NCBI GenBank assembly: GCA_031265345.1
Contig: JAISCU010000285.1
Span: 1-10,318 of the forward strand
Direction: 5' to 3'
Source: Bifidobacteriaceae bacterium
GTDB taxonomy: Bacteria; Actinomycetota; Actinomycetes; Actinomycetales; WQXJ01
Length of the DNA stretch: 10,318 nt
How positions within the stretch are numbered: position 1 is the stretch's first letter; every line of letters begins with the position of its first letter. Made by a program: the position numbers and the translations under genes. This document shows positions 1-6,281 of the stretch, piece after piece. Below the pieces are notes generated by a model that worked only from the letters and a program-made list of their open reading frames with translations, had not been told where the DNA came from and did not search any database.

Positions 1-136
1 TTGTCAGCTAGTTGCTCACTGCCCCACGGCGGTTTGTCGGGTGTTGTCGCTGGTCAGCGTGTTGCGGGTGCCGGGCGGCGAGCCGCGACCGATTGCGTGG
101 AAACCCGCGTTAGGCCACCGGCGCAGAACAACCGCG

Positions 137-206
137 ATGACGCTGACGCTCCGACCTGCACAAACACCGGGAGCCTGCCGGGCGGCATCGGGCACCTCGT
201 GACCTA
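137..206 (+). repeat. Diverged dispersed intergenic repeat, copy 1
   Basis: Begins GATGACGCTGACGCTCC and ends near CGGGCGGCATCGGGCAC. It aligns by eye with 460-521 (GATGCCGCCGACTCGTCC, then CCTGCGGAGACGCTGGGAG) and 6038-6110 (GATGCCGCCAACGCGCCTG, then GCGCAAACGCTGGCGACC). The copies share a GATG start, a CCTGC core, an AAACnCnGG core and a CGG/GGGCA end. Divergence is considerable, so the family is inferred from ordered blocks, not long exact matches. Confidence 0.4.
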
Positions 207-250
207 AACTACCGCCGCACGATCCGGCGCGGCTGCGGCGGTGGCTTAGG
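203..250. repeat. Long hairpin with 17-nt arms
   Basis: Arms 203-219 and 234-250 pair almost fully. CCTAA (203-207) pairs with TTAGG (246-250), and ACCGCCGCA (211-219) pairs perfectly with TGCGGCGGT (234-242). Between these blocks lie one C-G pair, one G-U wobble and one A/C mismatch. The loop is 14 nt. No T-run follows on either strand, so it is not a classical intrinsic terminator. Part of the right arm (CGGTGGCTTAGG) recurs at about 6004-6015 without the left arm. Confidence 0.55.
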
Positions 251-383
251 ACACCGGCGAAGGAGGCCGCCGACGCGACCATCCAGCCGAACAGAGGTCA
301 GGCCCCTGCTCGTCTACGGCGCCGGCACGTCGAGAAGCCTCGAAGGTCGCAGTTGGGGTCTCGCGGCCGTCCCGTGTCATGCG

Positions 384-581
384 CCGATGTCCACAAGTGG
401 CTGGAACTCGGACGCGCCGCCAGTTGAAGCCGCTTACGGACAAAGACCGAAAGGGCCGCCGATGCCGCCGACTCGTCCACCTGCGGAGACGCTGGGAGCC
501 GACCGGACGGTGCCGGGCACCGATGTCCACCAGTCGCTGGAACTCGGACGCGCCGCCAGTTGAAGCCGCTTACGGACAAAG
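384..581 (+). repeat. 62-bp direct duplication, 136-bp offset
   Basis: Copies lie at 384-445 and 520-581 and differ at only two bases (CCACAAGTGG versus CCACCAGTCG). Both run from CCGATGTCCAC through CTGGAACTCGGACGCGCC to CTTACGGACAAAG. The spacer 446-519 holds copy 2 of the diverged repeat. The near identity suggests a recent duplication or a maintained repeat; neither copy lies in a credible gene. Confidence 0.85.
460..521 (+). repeat. Diverged dispersed intergenic repeat, copy 2
   Basis: Starts GATGCCGCCGACTCGTCC and runs through CCTGCGGAGACGCTGGGAG to GGTGCCGGGCAC. It matches the order of blocks at 137-206 and 6038-6110 and forms most of the spacer between the two 62-bp direct repeats, so the repeat types are interleaved. 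Confidence 0.4.
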
Positions 582-610
582 CTGGGCGTCAGAACGTTTC
601 CAACCGTAAT

Positions 611-782
611 GGGAATAGTCCCCAATGCCGTTGAGCTTGGGTGCCCGGCCGCGCGGGCGGATGATGGTCAGGCGAAAACGCAGGATCCATGATTGTCGGC
701 GCCGAGCGTCAGGGATCCTGTCTTTCCCGCCCATCGGACCAAGCGGCCACCACACCAAACCGAACGGTATTGGAACAGTCCC
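611..782. repeat. Inverted-repeat-bounded element around a palindrome (MITE/REP-like)
   Basis: The left end (611-633, GGGAATAGTCCCCAATGCCG) is matched in inverted orientation by the right end (761-782, whose complement begins GGGACTGTTCCAATACCG). The inner palindrome is 674-725. The left flank recurs at 6215-6281 before a second copy of the palindrome (GTCCCC, TGCCGTTG, TGCCCG and TGGT blocks in the same order). The element ends 27 bp from the purE stop. No transposase frame and no clear target duplication are visible, so a non-autonomous element is an inference. Confidence 0.5.
674..725. repeat. BamHI-site palindromic repeat, copy A
   Basis: Left arm GAAAACGCAGGATCC (674-688) and right arm GGATCCTGTCTTT (713-725) flank a roughly 24-nt centre carrying GTCGGCGCCGAG. 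The arms pair except at two bases, giving a stem with an A-run before it and a T-run after it, the shape of a bidirectional terminator. Copy E (6491-6544) is almost identical over the whole unit; B (6282-6334) is a close relative. Confidence 0.75.
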
Positions 783-808
783 AAGTTCGGCCGAGGATGG
801 CTCTCGGG

Positions 809-1324
809 TCAGGGGGCCAGTTCGCGGCGCAGGCGTTCGCCCTTGGTCCGGACCTCGGCGGCCTGGCGGGCCTGGAACTCCCACAGGGCAATGCGGGTGG
901 CCTCCGCTTCGGGGCTGTCGCCGGTCGCGATGATCCGGGCCGCCAGCAAACCAGCGTTCTTGGCGCCACCAATAGACACTGTCGCGACCGGCACACCGGC
1001 AGGCATCTGGGCTATCGACAACAGTGAGTCGAGTCCGTCGAGGACTTTCAGGGCCACCGGCACGCCTATCACCGGCAACTCCGTGACGGCGGCGAGCATC
1101 CCCGGCAAGGCGGCCGCGCCACCAGCCCCGGCGATGATCACCTTGAGCCCTCGGCCGGACGCCTCGCGGCCGTATTGGATGGTCTCGTCGGGCAGGCGAT
1201 GCGCCGATATCACCATGACCTCGTACACGATCCCAAGGCCATCCATCACCTCGGCGGCGGCCCTCATGACCGGCCAATCGGAGTCCGAGCCCATGACGAT
1301 GCCGACGCGCAGAGGGATAGCCAT
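809..1324 (-). CDS. purE: N5-carboxyaminoimidazole ribonucleotide mutase (PurE)
   Basis: A 171-residue cytoplasmic enzyme of de novo purine synthesis, normally converting N5-CAIR (made by PurK) to CAIR. It shows the class I order: [11 protein letters not shown] at 7-17, ISAHRLPDE at 39-47 with the catalytic His42, [14 protein letters not shown] at 63-76, [26 protein letters not shown] and an [12 protein letters not shown] nucleotide loop. Length is normal. The oddity is Ala72, where PurE proteins I recall have His (GGAAHLPGM; His75 in E. coli numbering). The ATG at 1324 gives the standard N-terminus; it has no Shine-Dalgarno but a TATGCT box 8 nt upstream. Divergent from the GtrA gene, as in mycobacteria, but purK, which there lies with purE, is absent. 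The family call is firm; full activity is less certain. Confidence 0.93.
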   Translation of the reverse strand: MAIPLRVGIVMGSDSDWPVMRAAAEVMDGLGIVYEVMVISAHRLPDETIQYGREASGRGLKVIIAGAGGAAALPGMLAAVTELPVIGVPVALKVLDGLDSLLSIAQMPAGVPVATVSIGGAKNAGLLAARIIATGDSPEAEATRIALWEFQARQAAEVRTKGERLRRELAP

Positions 1325-1332
1325 GGCATGCA

Positions 1333-1338
1333 AGCATA
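1333..1338 (-). promoter_or_regulatory. -10 box of purE (near-leaderless)
   Basis: TATGCT on the minus strand. Standard spacing puts transcription start at 1324-1326, on or within two bases of the purE ATG. No Shine-Dalgarno lies upstream and no clear -35 is seen. Confidence 0.5.
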
Positions 1339-1429
1339 GGCGAGCACGCCGTCGACAGACGCCCAGCCGGACGCGGGCGGACGCGGCCCGGTGCGGGGAC
1401 GTGGCACGGCATCGCCCAAATCCAATGGC

Positions 1430-1435
1430 TATAGT
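1430..1435 (+). promoter_or_regulatory. -10 box of the GtrA gene (leaderless)
   Basis: TATAGT followed by six bases and then GTG at 1442, so the expected +1 is the first base of the start codon. There is no Shine-Dalgarno, and the -35 region is not recognisable. This box is the main reason for choosing 1442 over the in-frame GTG at 1391. Confidence 0.55.
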
Positions 1436-1441
1436 TGCCCG

Positions 1442-2020
1442 GTGGGTTTCAACCAGCGGCTCGAGGACTGGGCGGCCAAGCGAGGCGGCCGACTGTCCAA
1501 GCTGGTGGCCTGGGCCTATGAGGCGGCCAAGTTCGGCGCCGTCGGGGCTGTCGCCTACCTGGTGGACAACGGCACCTACCTGCTGCTGACCAAAGGGCCG
1601 GGGCAATTGATGGAGCCCTGGGCGGTGCGGGCCTCGATCATCGCGTCTGTGCTCGCCACCGGCGTGTCATACCTGGGCAATCGCTACTGGACTTTCTCCC
1701 GCAAGCGGGCAAGTATGCCGGCCAAGGAGGCTGTGGGCTTTTTCGCCGCCAACGGGGTCGGCATCCTGATCACCGGCGGCTGCCTCTACTTCTCGCACTG
1801 GGTGCTCGGGATCCACGGGGCGCTGGCGGACACGATCGCCCGGAACATCGGGATAGTGCTGGGCACCATCTTCAGATATGTCGCCTACAAGTTCTGGGTC
1901 TTCCGGGGACAGCCGGCCGACGCCCGACCCGCCGACGGGCAACCCGCCCACGGGCAACCCGCCGACCACCAACCCGCCGACGGGCAACCCGCTGAACGGC
2001 AGCCGACAGGCGAACCGTAG
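1442..2020 (+). CDS. GtrA-family polytopic membrane protein with repeat tail
   Basis: 192 residues from the leaderless GTG at 1442. Four hydrophobic segments (about 29-50, 61-83, 96-120, 130-154) and the conserved signatures GNRYWTF (79-85) and [10 protein letters not shown] (145-154) identify the GtrA/DPMS family. Members include GtrA, implicated in moving polyprenyl-phosphate-linked glucose across the membrane, and proteins of unknown substrate; the substrate here is unknown. After residue 155 a hydrophilic tail of about 37 residues repeats a GQPAD-like pentapeptide, encoded by a 15-bp tandem repeat; I do not recall this as typical of the family. A GtrA-like gene divergent from purKE is also found in mycobacteria (Rv3277), supporting vertical inheritance. 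An upstream GTG (1391) would add 17 non-conserved residues. Converges on the sensor kinase gene with 57 bp between stops. Confidence 0.85.
   Translation: MGFNQRLEDWAAKRGGRLSKLVAWAYEAAKFGAVGAVAYLVDNGTYLLLTKGPGQLMEPWAVRASIIASVLATGVSYLGNRYWTFSRKRASMPAKEAVGFFAANGVGILITGGCLYFSHWVLGIHGALADTIARNIGIVLGTIFRYVAYKFWVFRGQPADARPADGQPAHGQPADHQPADGQPAERQPTGEP
1913..2002 (+). repeat. 15-bp tandem repeat encoding the GtrA tail
   Basis: Six consecutive 15-bp units of consensus CCCGCCGACGGGCAA start at 1913, 1928, 1943, 1958, 1973 and 1988. Units 2 and 5 are identical; the outer units are more diverged. All are in frame and encode PAD[G/R/H]Q-like pentapeptides. A weaker echo (CCGACAGGC) appears twice just after, at 2003 and 2022. 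Confidence 0.9.
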
Positions 2021-2077
2021 ACCGACAGGCAGACCGCGCCCGGACGCACGCCGGACGAACCGGGACGGGCCCCAGTC

Positions 2078-3337
2078 CTAACGCGGGGACGAGAGAAAGA
2101 CCGTGAACACGGGCGGTTGACGTTGGCTCAACTCCAACCGACCGCCCTCGGCGGCGACCAGGTCACGTGCGACCGCCAACCCCAGGCCGGTCGAGCCGCC
2201 GGTCGAGAAGGAGCGCTCGAAAATCTTCGGCGCCAGTTCGGGGCTGACGCCCGGCCCCTCGTCCTGGACCTCGATCGCGACGCCCCCCTTGACTTTGCGC
2301 CCGCGAAGCGTGGTGACCCCTTCGCCGTGCTTGAGCGCGTTCTCCAACAGCGTGGCGATGACTTGGCTGAGGACCCCTGGGCTGGTCGTGACCGTCAGTG
2401 ATTCGTCCACGTCCACGACCAGGCTGCGGTCGACCTCGGCGAAGACCGGCAGCCATTCCTCCTGTTGCTGGTGGAAGACCTGCGACAGCCTCAACCAGCG
2501 CCGGGGCGACCCCGACCCCGATTTGGTCCGACCGAGCAGTTCGTCGATCGTGTTAGCGAGGCGTTCGATCTGCTCCATGCAGACGCGGGCCTCCTCGCGA
2601 ACATCGGCTTGCGTGTCCTTCTGGGTGGACAGGTATTCGATCTCCTCCAGCCGCATGGCCAGGGCCGTCAACGGCGTGCGGAGCTGGTGCGAGGCGTCGG
2701 AGGCGAATTGCCGCTCGACCGCGAGACGTTTGGCCATGCGGTCGCCGGAACGGGCCAGTTCCTCCGCCACCAGATCGATCTCCTCGATTCCGGCCCGGGG
2801 CGGCCTGATCCTCAAGTGGCCGGACCCGAGTTGTTCCGCGGTCGCGGACAGGTAGACCATCGGCGCCGACAGACGGCGGGCTTGCCGCGACGCGAAAGCC
2901 GCGCCCACGGACATGGCCGCCAGGCAGGCCAGGATCACCAGCCCGATGGCTGGCAAGGAGCGCAGTTGCAATGCCCACCAGGAGACTTGGAAACGGACCT
3001 TGGCCGCCGTCAACGGCGACGATTTCAGCTCCACCTTAGGGCCCGTTATCTCATCCCCGGCCTGCATGGTGGGGCCGTCGCGGAGCTCCACGTCGATGTG
3101 GACTGGCAGCTGCTTGGACGAGCGCGACAGATACGAGTCCAGGTCCGTCTGCCTCACCGGAAGCTTTGTCGACCCGTAGGAGTCGAGCCAGGCGGCCAAG
3201 GCGTCGGCTCGGTTCTGGACCTCTGATTTGGCGTCGGCCTTGGACCACTGGCCTGCGAAGACGGTCAAGGGCACGCCCAGGAGCATGACCGCGACCGCCA
3301 CCGCCATGGTGGTGGCGAGCATCAAGCGCCGACGCAC
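2078..3337 (-). CDS. Two-component sensor histidine kinase
   Basis: 419 residues from a GTG start. Order: transmembrane segment 1 (about 7-28), an extracytoplasmic sensor of about 100 residues, transmembrane segment 2 (about 127-149), a HAMP-like linker (150-205), dimerisation domain with phospho-acceptor His217 in FASDASHQLRTPLTAL, then the ATPase domain with N-box LLENALKH (Asn333), G1 DEGPGV (359-364), F-box IFERSFS and G2 TGLGLAVA (383-390). All catalytic motifs are intact, so it should autophosphorylate and pass phosphate to the regulator encoded 6 bp upstream. No good ribosome site precedes the GTG, so translational coupling is likely. The stimulus is unknown. The neighbouring sigma gene recalls the Streptomyces sigE-cseABC envelope-stress system, making a cell-wall signal plausible but unproven. 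Confidence 0.93.
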   Translation of the reverse strand: MRRRLMLATTMAVAVAVMLLGVPLTVFAGQWSKADAKSEVQNRADALAAWLDSYGSTKLPVRQTDLDSYLSRSSKQLPVHIDVELRDGPTMQAGDEITGPKVELKSSPLTAAKVRFQVSWWALQLRSLPAIGLVILACLAAMSVGAAFASRQARRLSAPMVYLSATAEQLGSGHLRIRPPRAGIEEIDLVAEELARSGDRMAKRLAVERQFASDASHQLRTPLTALAMRLEEIEYLSTQKDTQADVREEARVCMEQIERLANTIDELLGRTKSGSGSPRRWLRLSQVFHQQQEEWLPVFAEVDRSLVVDVDESLTVTTSPGVLSQVIATLLENALKHGEGVTTLRGRKVKGGVAIEVQDEGPGVSPELAPKIFERSFSTGGSTGLGLAVARDLVAAEGGRLELSQRQPPVFTVFLSSPR

Positions 3338-3343
3338 TTGCGG

Positions 3344-4027
<684 letters not shown>

Positions 4028-4033
4028 GGGGGA

Positions 4034-4039
4034 ATTCTA
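4034..4039 (-). promoter_or_regulatory. -10 box of the response regulator gene (leaderless)
   Basis: TAGAAT on the minus strand, six bases (TCCCCC), then the ATG. The predicted +1 is the A of the start codon. No consensus -35 is seen at 16-18 bp, which would fit an activator-dependent promoter. Confidence 0.6.
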
Positions 4040-4068
4040 AGGCAAAGAATCCAAAATGTGGCGCACTA

Positions 4069-4084
4069 TTGACCCAATCTTGAC
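4069..4084 (+). promoter_or_regulatory. TTGAC direct repeat, 11-bp period (possible regulator site)
   Basis: TTGAC at 4069-4073 recurs at 4080-4084. OmpR-family dimers typically bind two half-sites spaced about one helical turn. The pair lies about 42-57 bp upstream of the predicted regulator transcription start, a usual place for autoactivation. Five-base matches are weak alone, so this is a candidate only. Confidence 0.3.
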
Positions 4085-4144
4085 GTTTTTGGGCATTCGA
4101 TCCACATCTCAGGCACCGAAACCGTTCCCAAAACCCACCGCGAC

Positions 4145-4159
4145 GGCCCCCAGCGGGCC
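4145..4159 (-). terminator. Weak hairpin after the sigma factor gene
   Basis: GGCCC and GGGCC (both strands) flank a five-base loop, 16 bp after the sigma factor stop. In the minus-strand transcript the TTTT run comes only about 12 bases later, so this may at most partly separate the sigma gene from the two-component genes. Confidence 0.2.
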
Positions 4160-4174
4160 TCAATCAAGTCCACG

Positions 4175-4747
4175 CTAGCCTGTCATGACGCAACGAGCCT
4201 GCGCCCGAGCCCGGTGCAGCCGCGACCGGACGGTTCCCAACCGAACACCCAAGGCGTCCGCGATCTCCTGGTAGCTCTTGCCCTCGACATCGCACATCAC
4301 CAGGGCCTCCCGCAAGTCTGGGCTGAGCGCGGCCAACGCCTCGTCCAGGCGCGTGCCCAAACTCATCGACTCGATCAGGCGGTCCGGCGTCGAGTCGGGG
4401 TCCGCCACCTCCTGGGCCTCCTCACCGAGCCCGTCCATGCGTATCCGGGCCTCGCGACGCTTGGAGTCGAGGAACAGGTTGGTGGTGATCCGATGCAGCC
4501 AGCCCTCGAAGCTGCCCTCCGGCCGATAGCTCTCCAGCGATCGGAACACTCGGACGAAAGTCTCCTGCGTGAGGTCCTCGGCATCGGCGGTGTGGCCGGT
4601 CAGGCGGTATGCCAGCCGGTACACGTCGCGGTAGTGGCGCTCGGCGATCTCGGCCCAGCGGGACCGGTCGGTGCTGGCCGCCCGGACAGGCTCGATCGAT
4701 CGGGTGGGCTGCGCGCGTGGCGCGGCCTCGGCGGTTGCACTTGGCAT
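4175..4747 (-). CDS. sigE: ECF sigma factor, SigE-like
   Basis: 190 residues. Sigma-2 region (about 37-105) has YRLAYRLTGHTADAEDLTQE, ETFVRVFRS and GWLHRITTNLFLD; sigma-4 (about 133-183) has LSPDLREALVMCDVEGKSYQ and the helix-turn-helix IADALGVRLGTVRSRLHR. This closely resembles mycobacterial SigE as I recall it. The ATG at 4747 is chosen because AGGGAGG stands seven bases upstream; an in-frame ATG at 4816 lacks this and adds unconserved residues. The protein ends soon after the helix-turn-helix (RAQARCVMTG), shorter than mycobacterial SigE. The O-methyltransferase is divergent, as in Rv1220c/Rv1221, but the anti-sigma gene expected downstream is replaced by a response regulator and kinase. 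Likely role: envelope-stress transcription. Confidence 0.88.
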   Translation of the reverse strand: MPSATAEAAPRAQPTRSIEPVRAASTDRSRWAEIAERHYRDVYRLAYRLTGHTADAEDLTQETFVRVFRSLESYRPEGSFEGWLHRITTNLFLDSKRREARIRMDGLGEEAQEVADPDSTPDRLIESMSLGTRLDEALAALSPDLREALVMCDVEGKSYQEIADALGVRLGTVRSRLHRARAQARCVMTG

Positions 4748-4816
4748 CCGAACCTCCCTGGGGTGGGCGGGGCTGGTCCGTCGGCGTCCAGTCGGGGTTA
4801 TGTCTACTGCCCCCAA

Positions 4817-4822
4817 ATGCTA
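4817..4822 (-). promoter_or_regulatory. Candidate -10 box of sigE
   Basis: TAGCAT on the minus strand, predicting transcription from about 4810 and a leader of about 62 nt that contains the AGGGAGG ribosome site. No clear -35. The CRP-type palindrome would be centred about 59 bp upstream of this start, near the usual class I activator position. Confidence 0.35.
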
Positions 4823-4860
4823 GTCCTCCCAAACAGCGAAAAACCTGCTCAAGGCCCAAA

Positions 4861-4876
4861 TGTGAGCAATATCACA
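4861..4876. promoter_or_regulatory. CRP/GlxR-type operator
   Basis: TGTGAGCAATATCACA is an exact TGTGA-N6-TCACA palindrome, the consensus of cAMP receptor proteins including actinobacterial CRP and GlxR. Ten specified bases match in a high-G+C background, and it lies in a divergent promoter region, so chance is unlikely. It is placed to act on sigE, and may also act on the methyltransferase about 200 bp away. Confidence 0.7.
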
Positions 4877-5064
4877 ACCGTTCGGCCCGGCTCCGGGCCG
4901 CTTTCGGAGAGTTGGACGATGCCGCCGTCCCGGCCCCCGCGCTCCCACCAGGTCGGTCGTCGCCCGTCTGGGCGTCGGGGCGATCAGCCCACTGCCGGGC
5001 GAATCAGGCTCGGTCCGGATGGGCCCAAAGAGGATTCCGTGGGGTGCTTTTGCGGGCTGTCCGA

Positions 5065-5070
5065 TACCAT
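5065..5070 (+). promoter_or_regulatory. -10 box of the O-methyltransferase (leaderless)
   Basis: TACCAT, then six bases, then ATG at 5077, putting +1 on the A of the start codon. No Shine-Dalgarno is present. Confidence 0.55.
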
Positions 5071-5076
5071 CGGATT

Positions 5077-5727
5077 ATGGCTGGCGGCGTCGACTACGTG
5101 GCGAACTGGGTTTTCGCCGAGGACTTCATTCCCGAATCTGAGGCTCTGACCCACGCCCGGTCGAGGGCCCAGGAACTTGGGGTGACCGCGCCCAGCCCCG
5201 GCGCTGGCGCGCTGCTGGGGGTGATCGCCGGGGCGTTGCGCGCTGGCGCGGCGGTCGAGATCGGCACCAGCGCAGGCCTGGGGATCATCTACCTGCTCTC
5301 GGCCATGCCGCCGGGCGGGATCGTGACCTCCGTGGACGTCGAGGCCGAACACCAGCACGCCGCCCGCGAGGCCCTGATGGAAGCGGGCATCGCGCTCAGC
5401 CAAGTGCGCCTGATCAATTCCCGTCCGGCCGAAGTGCTGCCTCGCCTGGCCGACGGCGCCTACGACCTGGTCCTGCTGGGCGGAAACAAGCTCGATTTCG
5501 CCGACCGCCTGACGGACGCGATCCGACTGCTGCGGCCGGGCGGGGTCCTCGTGATCGACGGAGCGCTGGCGGACGGCCGCGTGCCCGATCCGGCCCGCCG
5601 CGACCCGGTCACCGTGACCGTCCGCGAAGTGGGCCGCGAACTGCGCGAACGCGACGACCTGACGGTCGCCCTGAACGCCGCTGGGGACGGCCTGCTGCTG
5701 GCGGTCAAGCGTCCCCGTTCCCACTGA
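5077..5727 (+). CDS. O-methyltransferase-family protein (Rv1220c-like)
   Basis: 216 residues, cytosolic class I SAM-dependent methyltransferase fold. Motif I is AVEIGTSAGLG (59-69), the acidic residue at the end of strand 2 is Asp87 (SVDVEAEHQ), and LLRPGGVLVIDGAL (151-164) is the late Rossmann strand. It aligns well with mycobacterial Rv1220c, which is likewise divergent from sigE. The substrate is unknown. Strand 4 reads YDLVLLGGNK (129-138), whereas catechol-type relatives have FIDADK, whose aspartates bind the divalent metal. The metal site therefore appears altered and the enzyme may be metal-independent or non-catalytic. The ATG at 5077 is leaderless; no upstream in-frame extension looks conserved. 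The C-terminus ends KRPRSH, and its coding end is partly duplicated downstream (5773-5798). Confidence 0.87.
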   Translation: MAGGVDYVANWVFAEDFIPESEALTHARSRAQELGVTAPSPGAGALLGVIAGALRAGAAVEIGTSAGLGIIYLLSAMPPGGIVTSVDVEAEHQHAAREALMEAGIALSQVRLINSRPAEVLPRLADGAYDLVLLGGNKLDFADRLTDAIRLLRPGGVLVIDGALADGRVPDPARRDPVTVTVREVGRELRERDDLTVALNAAGDGLLLAVKRPRSH

Positions 5728-5798
5728 CCCGCCGCATCTTCCTCAGCTGGACCCCGATGGGCGGGCGGGCAAACGTCACCGTTCCGACTGACCCGCCG
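5709..5798 (+). repeat. Duplicated 3' end of the methyltransferase gene
   Basis: The 26 bp at 5709-5734, spanning the stop codon, recur at 5773-5798 with a few changes; both contain ACTGACCCGCCG preceded by CCGTTCC. The offset is 64 bp, and the second copy is outside the gene. Confidence 0.6.
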
Positions 5799-5879
5799 GT
5801 CTGACTGACCACAGTTGTGGGCAGTCCCCGACCCGACCGATCCTGGAAAGCGGCAATGAGCCGCTGCGTGGAGGGCGCG

Positions 5880-5914
5880 GAACACGGGTTGGTGCCAGGC
5901 ACCAACCCGTGTTC
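5880..5914. repeat. Perfect 35-bp palindrome
   Basis: GAACACGGGTTGGTGCC, a single A at 5897, then the exact complement GGCACCAACCCGTGTTC. The seventeen-base arms have no mismatch. It could form a very stable hairpin in either transcript, or be a dimer binding site. No T-run follows, so a classical intrinsic terminator is not supported, though a U-less actinobacterial terminator is possible. It lies about 150 bp past the methyltransferase stop. Confidence 0.9.
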
Positions 5915-6002
5915 GGCTCTGGGTCGTTGGCGCGGAGTCTAGACGGGTCAGGCGGTGGCCGGGTGTCCATAACTCACTGCCGCGCGGGTTCGGAGGCGCG
6001 CC

Positions 6003-6110
6003 GCGGTGGCTTAGGGACGCGACCAAACAGGGGTCCCGATGCCGCCAACGCGCCTGCCTGCGCAAACGCTGGCGACCGACTCGGCGGCATGGGGCATCGC
6101 TGTCCCTGAC
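6003..6110 (+). repeat. Diverged dispersed repeat, copy 3
   Basis: CGCGGTGGCTTAGGGACGCG followed by ACCAAACAGGGGTC resembles 238-298 (CGGTGGCTTAGG, then GACGCGACC and GAACAGAGGTC) with an internal deletion. The next part (from 6038) matches 137-206 and 460-521 in block order. The two gene-free regions therefore share ancestry. Confidence 0.4.
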
Positions 6111-6281
6111 CCACCGTCGCGAGGGTCTGACCGCTCGCCACAGTGGGTTACGGACAACCCCGAAGCCGACTCCGCGGGGGCGGGGGTGCCAGCTCCCAGC
6201 GACCCGTCAGAGCAGGGGCCTGTCCCCCGTGCCGTTGCGTTCGGGGGCGGTGCCCGCCTGGCGGGTGGGTGGTGGTGAGCC

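Larger units (their letters stand above)
1..808. other. Repeat-rich non-coding region downstream of purE
   Basis: No open frame here has a believable start, ribosome site or recognisable protein; those present overlap on both strands and owe their length to high G+C. The stretch holds a long hairpin (203-250), a 62-bp direct duplication (384-445 and 520-581), two members of a diverged repeat (about 137-206 and 460-521) and an inverted-repeat-bounded element (611-782) with an inner palindrome (674-725). Related sequence recurs at 5963-6614, also outside genes. purK, which often adjoins purE in actinobacteria, is not found here. Confidence 0.7.
4748..5076. other. Divergent control region between sigE and the O-methyltransferase
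   Basis: 329 bp with no credible gene. Near sigE: the Shine-Dalgarno at about 4754-4760 and a TAGCAT box (4817-4822). In the middle: a CRP/GlxR-type palindrome (4861-4876). Near the methyltransferase: a TACCAT box (5065-5070). I looked for the GGAAC/GTT promoter signature of ECF autoregulation and did not find a convincing pair. Nothing recognisable lies between about 4880 and 5060. Confidence 0.6.

Noticed and set aside
384..581. CRISPR array
   Set aside because: Only two long repeat copies with a 74-bp spacer, no further units and no cas genes.
298..609. Small Arg-rich open frames across the 62-bp repeat on both strands
   Set aside because: They repeat the same peptide because the DNA repeats, lack ribosome sites, and overlap on both strands.
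611..782. Insertion sequence
   Set aside because: It has inverted ends but no transposase and no visible target duplication; at most a non-autonomous element.
1325..1606. N-terminal extension of PurE
   Set aside because: It would overlap the divergent GtrA gene and adds non-conserved Arg/Ala-rich sequence before the standard PurE start.
4175..4200. Frameshift ending sigE early
   Set aside because: No alternate frame with a clear SigE-like continuation was seen in the 147 bp that follow; a short C-terminus remains the simpler reading.
4609..5076. Upstream extension of the methyltransferase frame
   Set aside because: The frame is open to 4609 but runs antisense through sigE and the control region; the extra residues look like no methyltransferase N-terminus, and a leaderless ATG at 5077 fits the family length.
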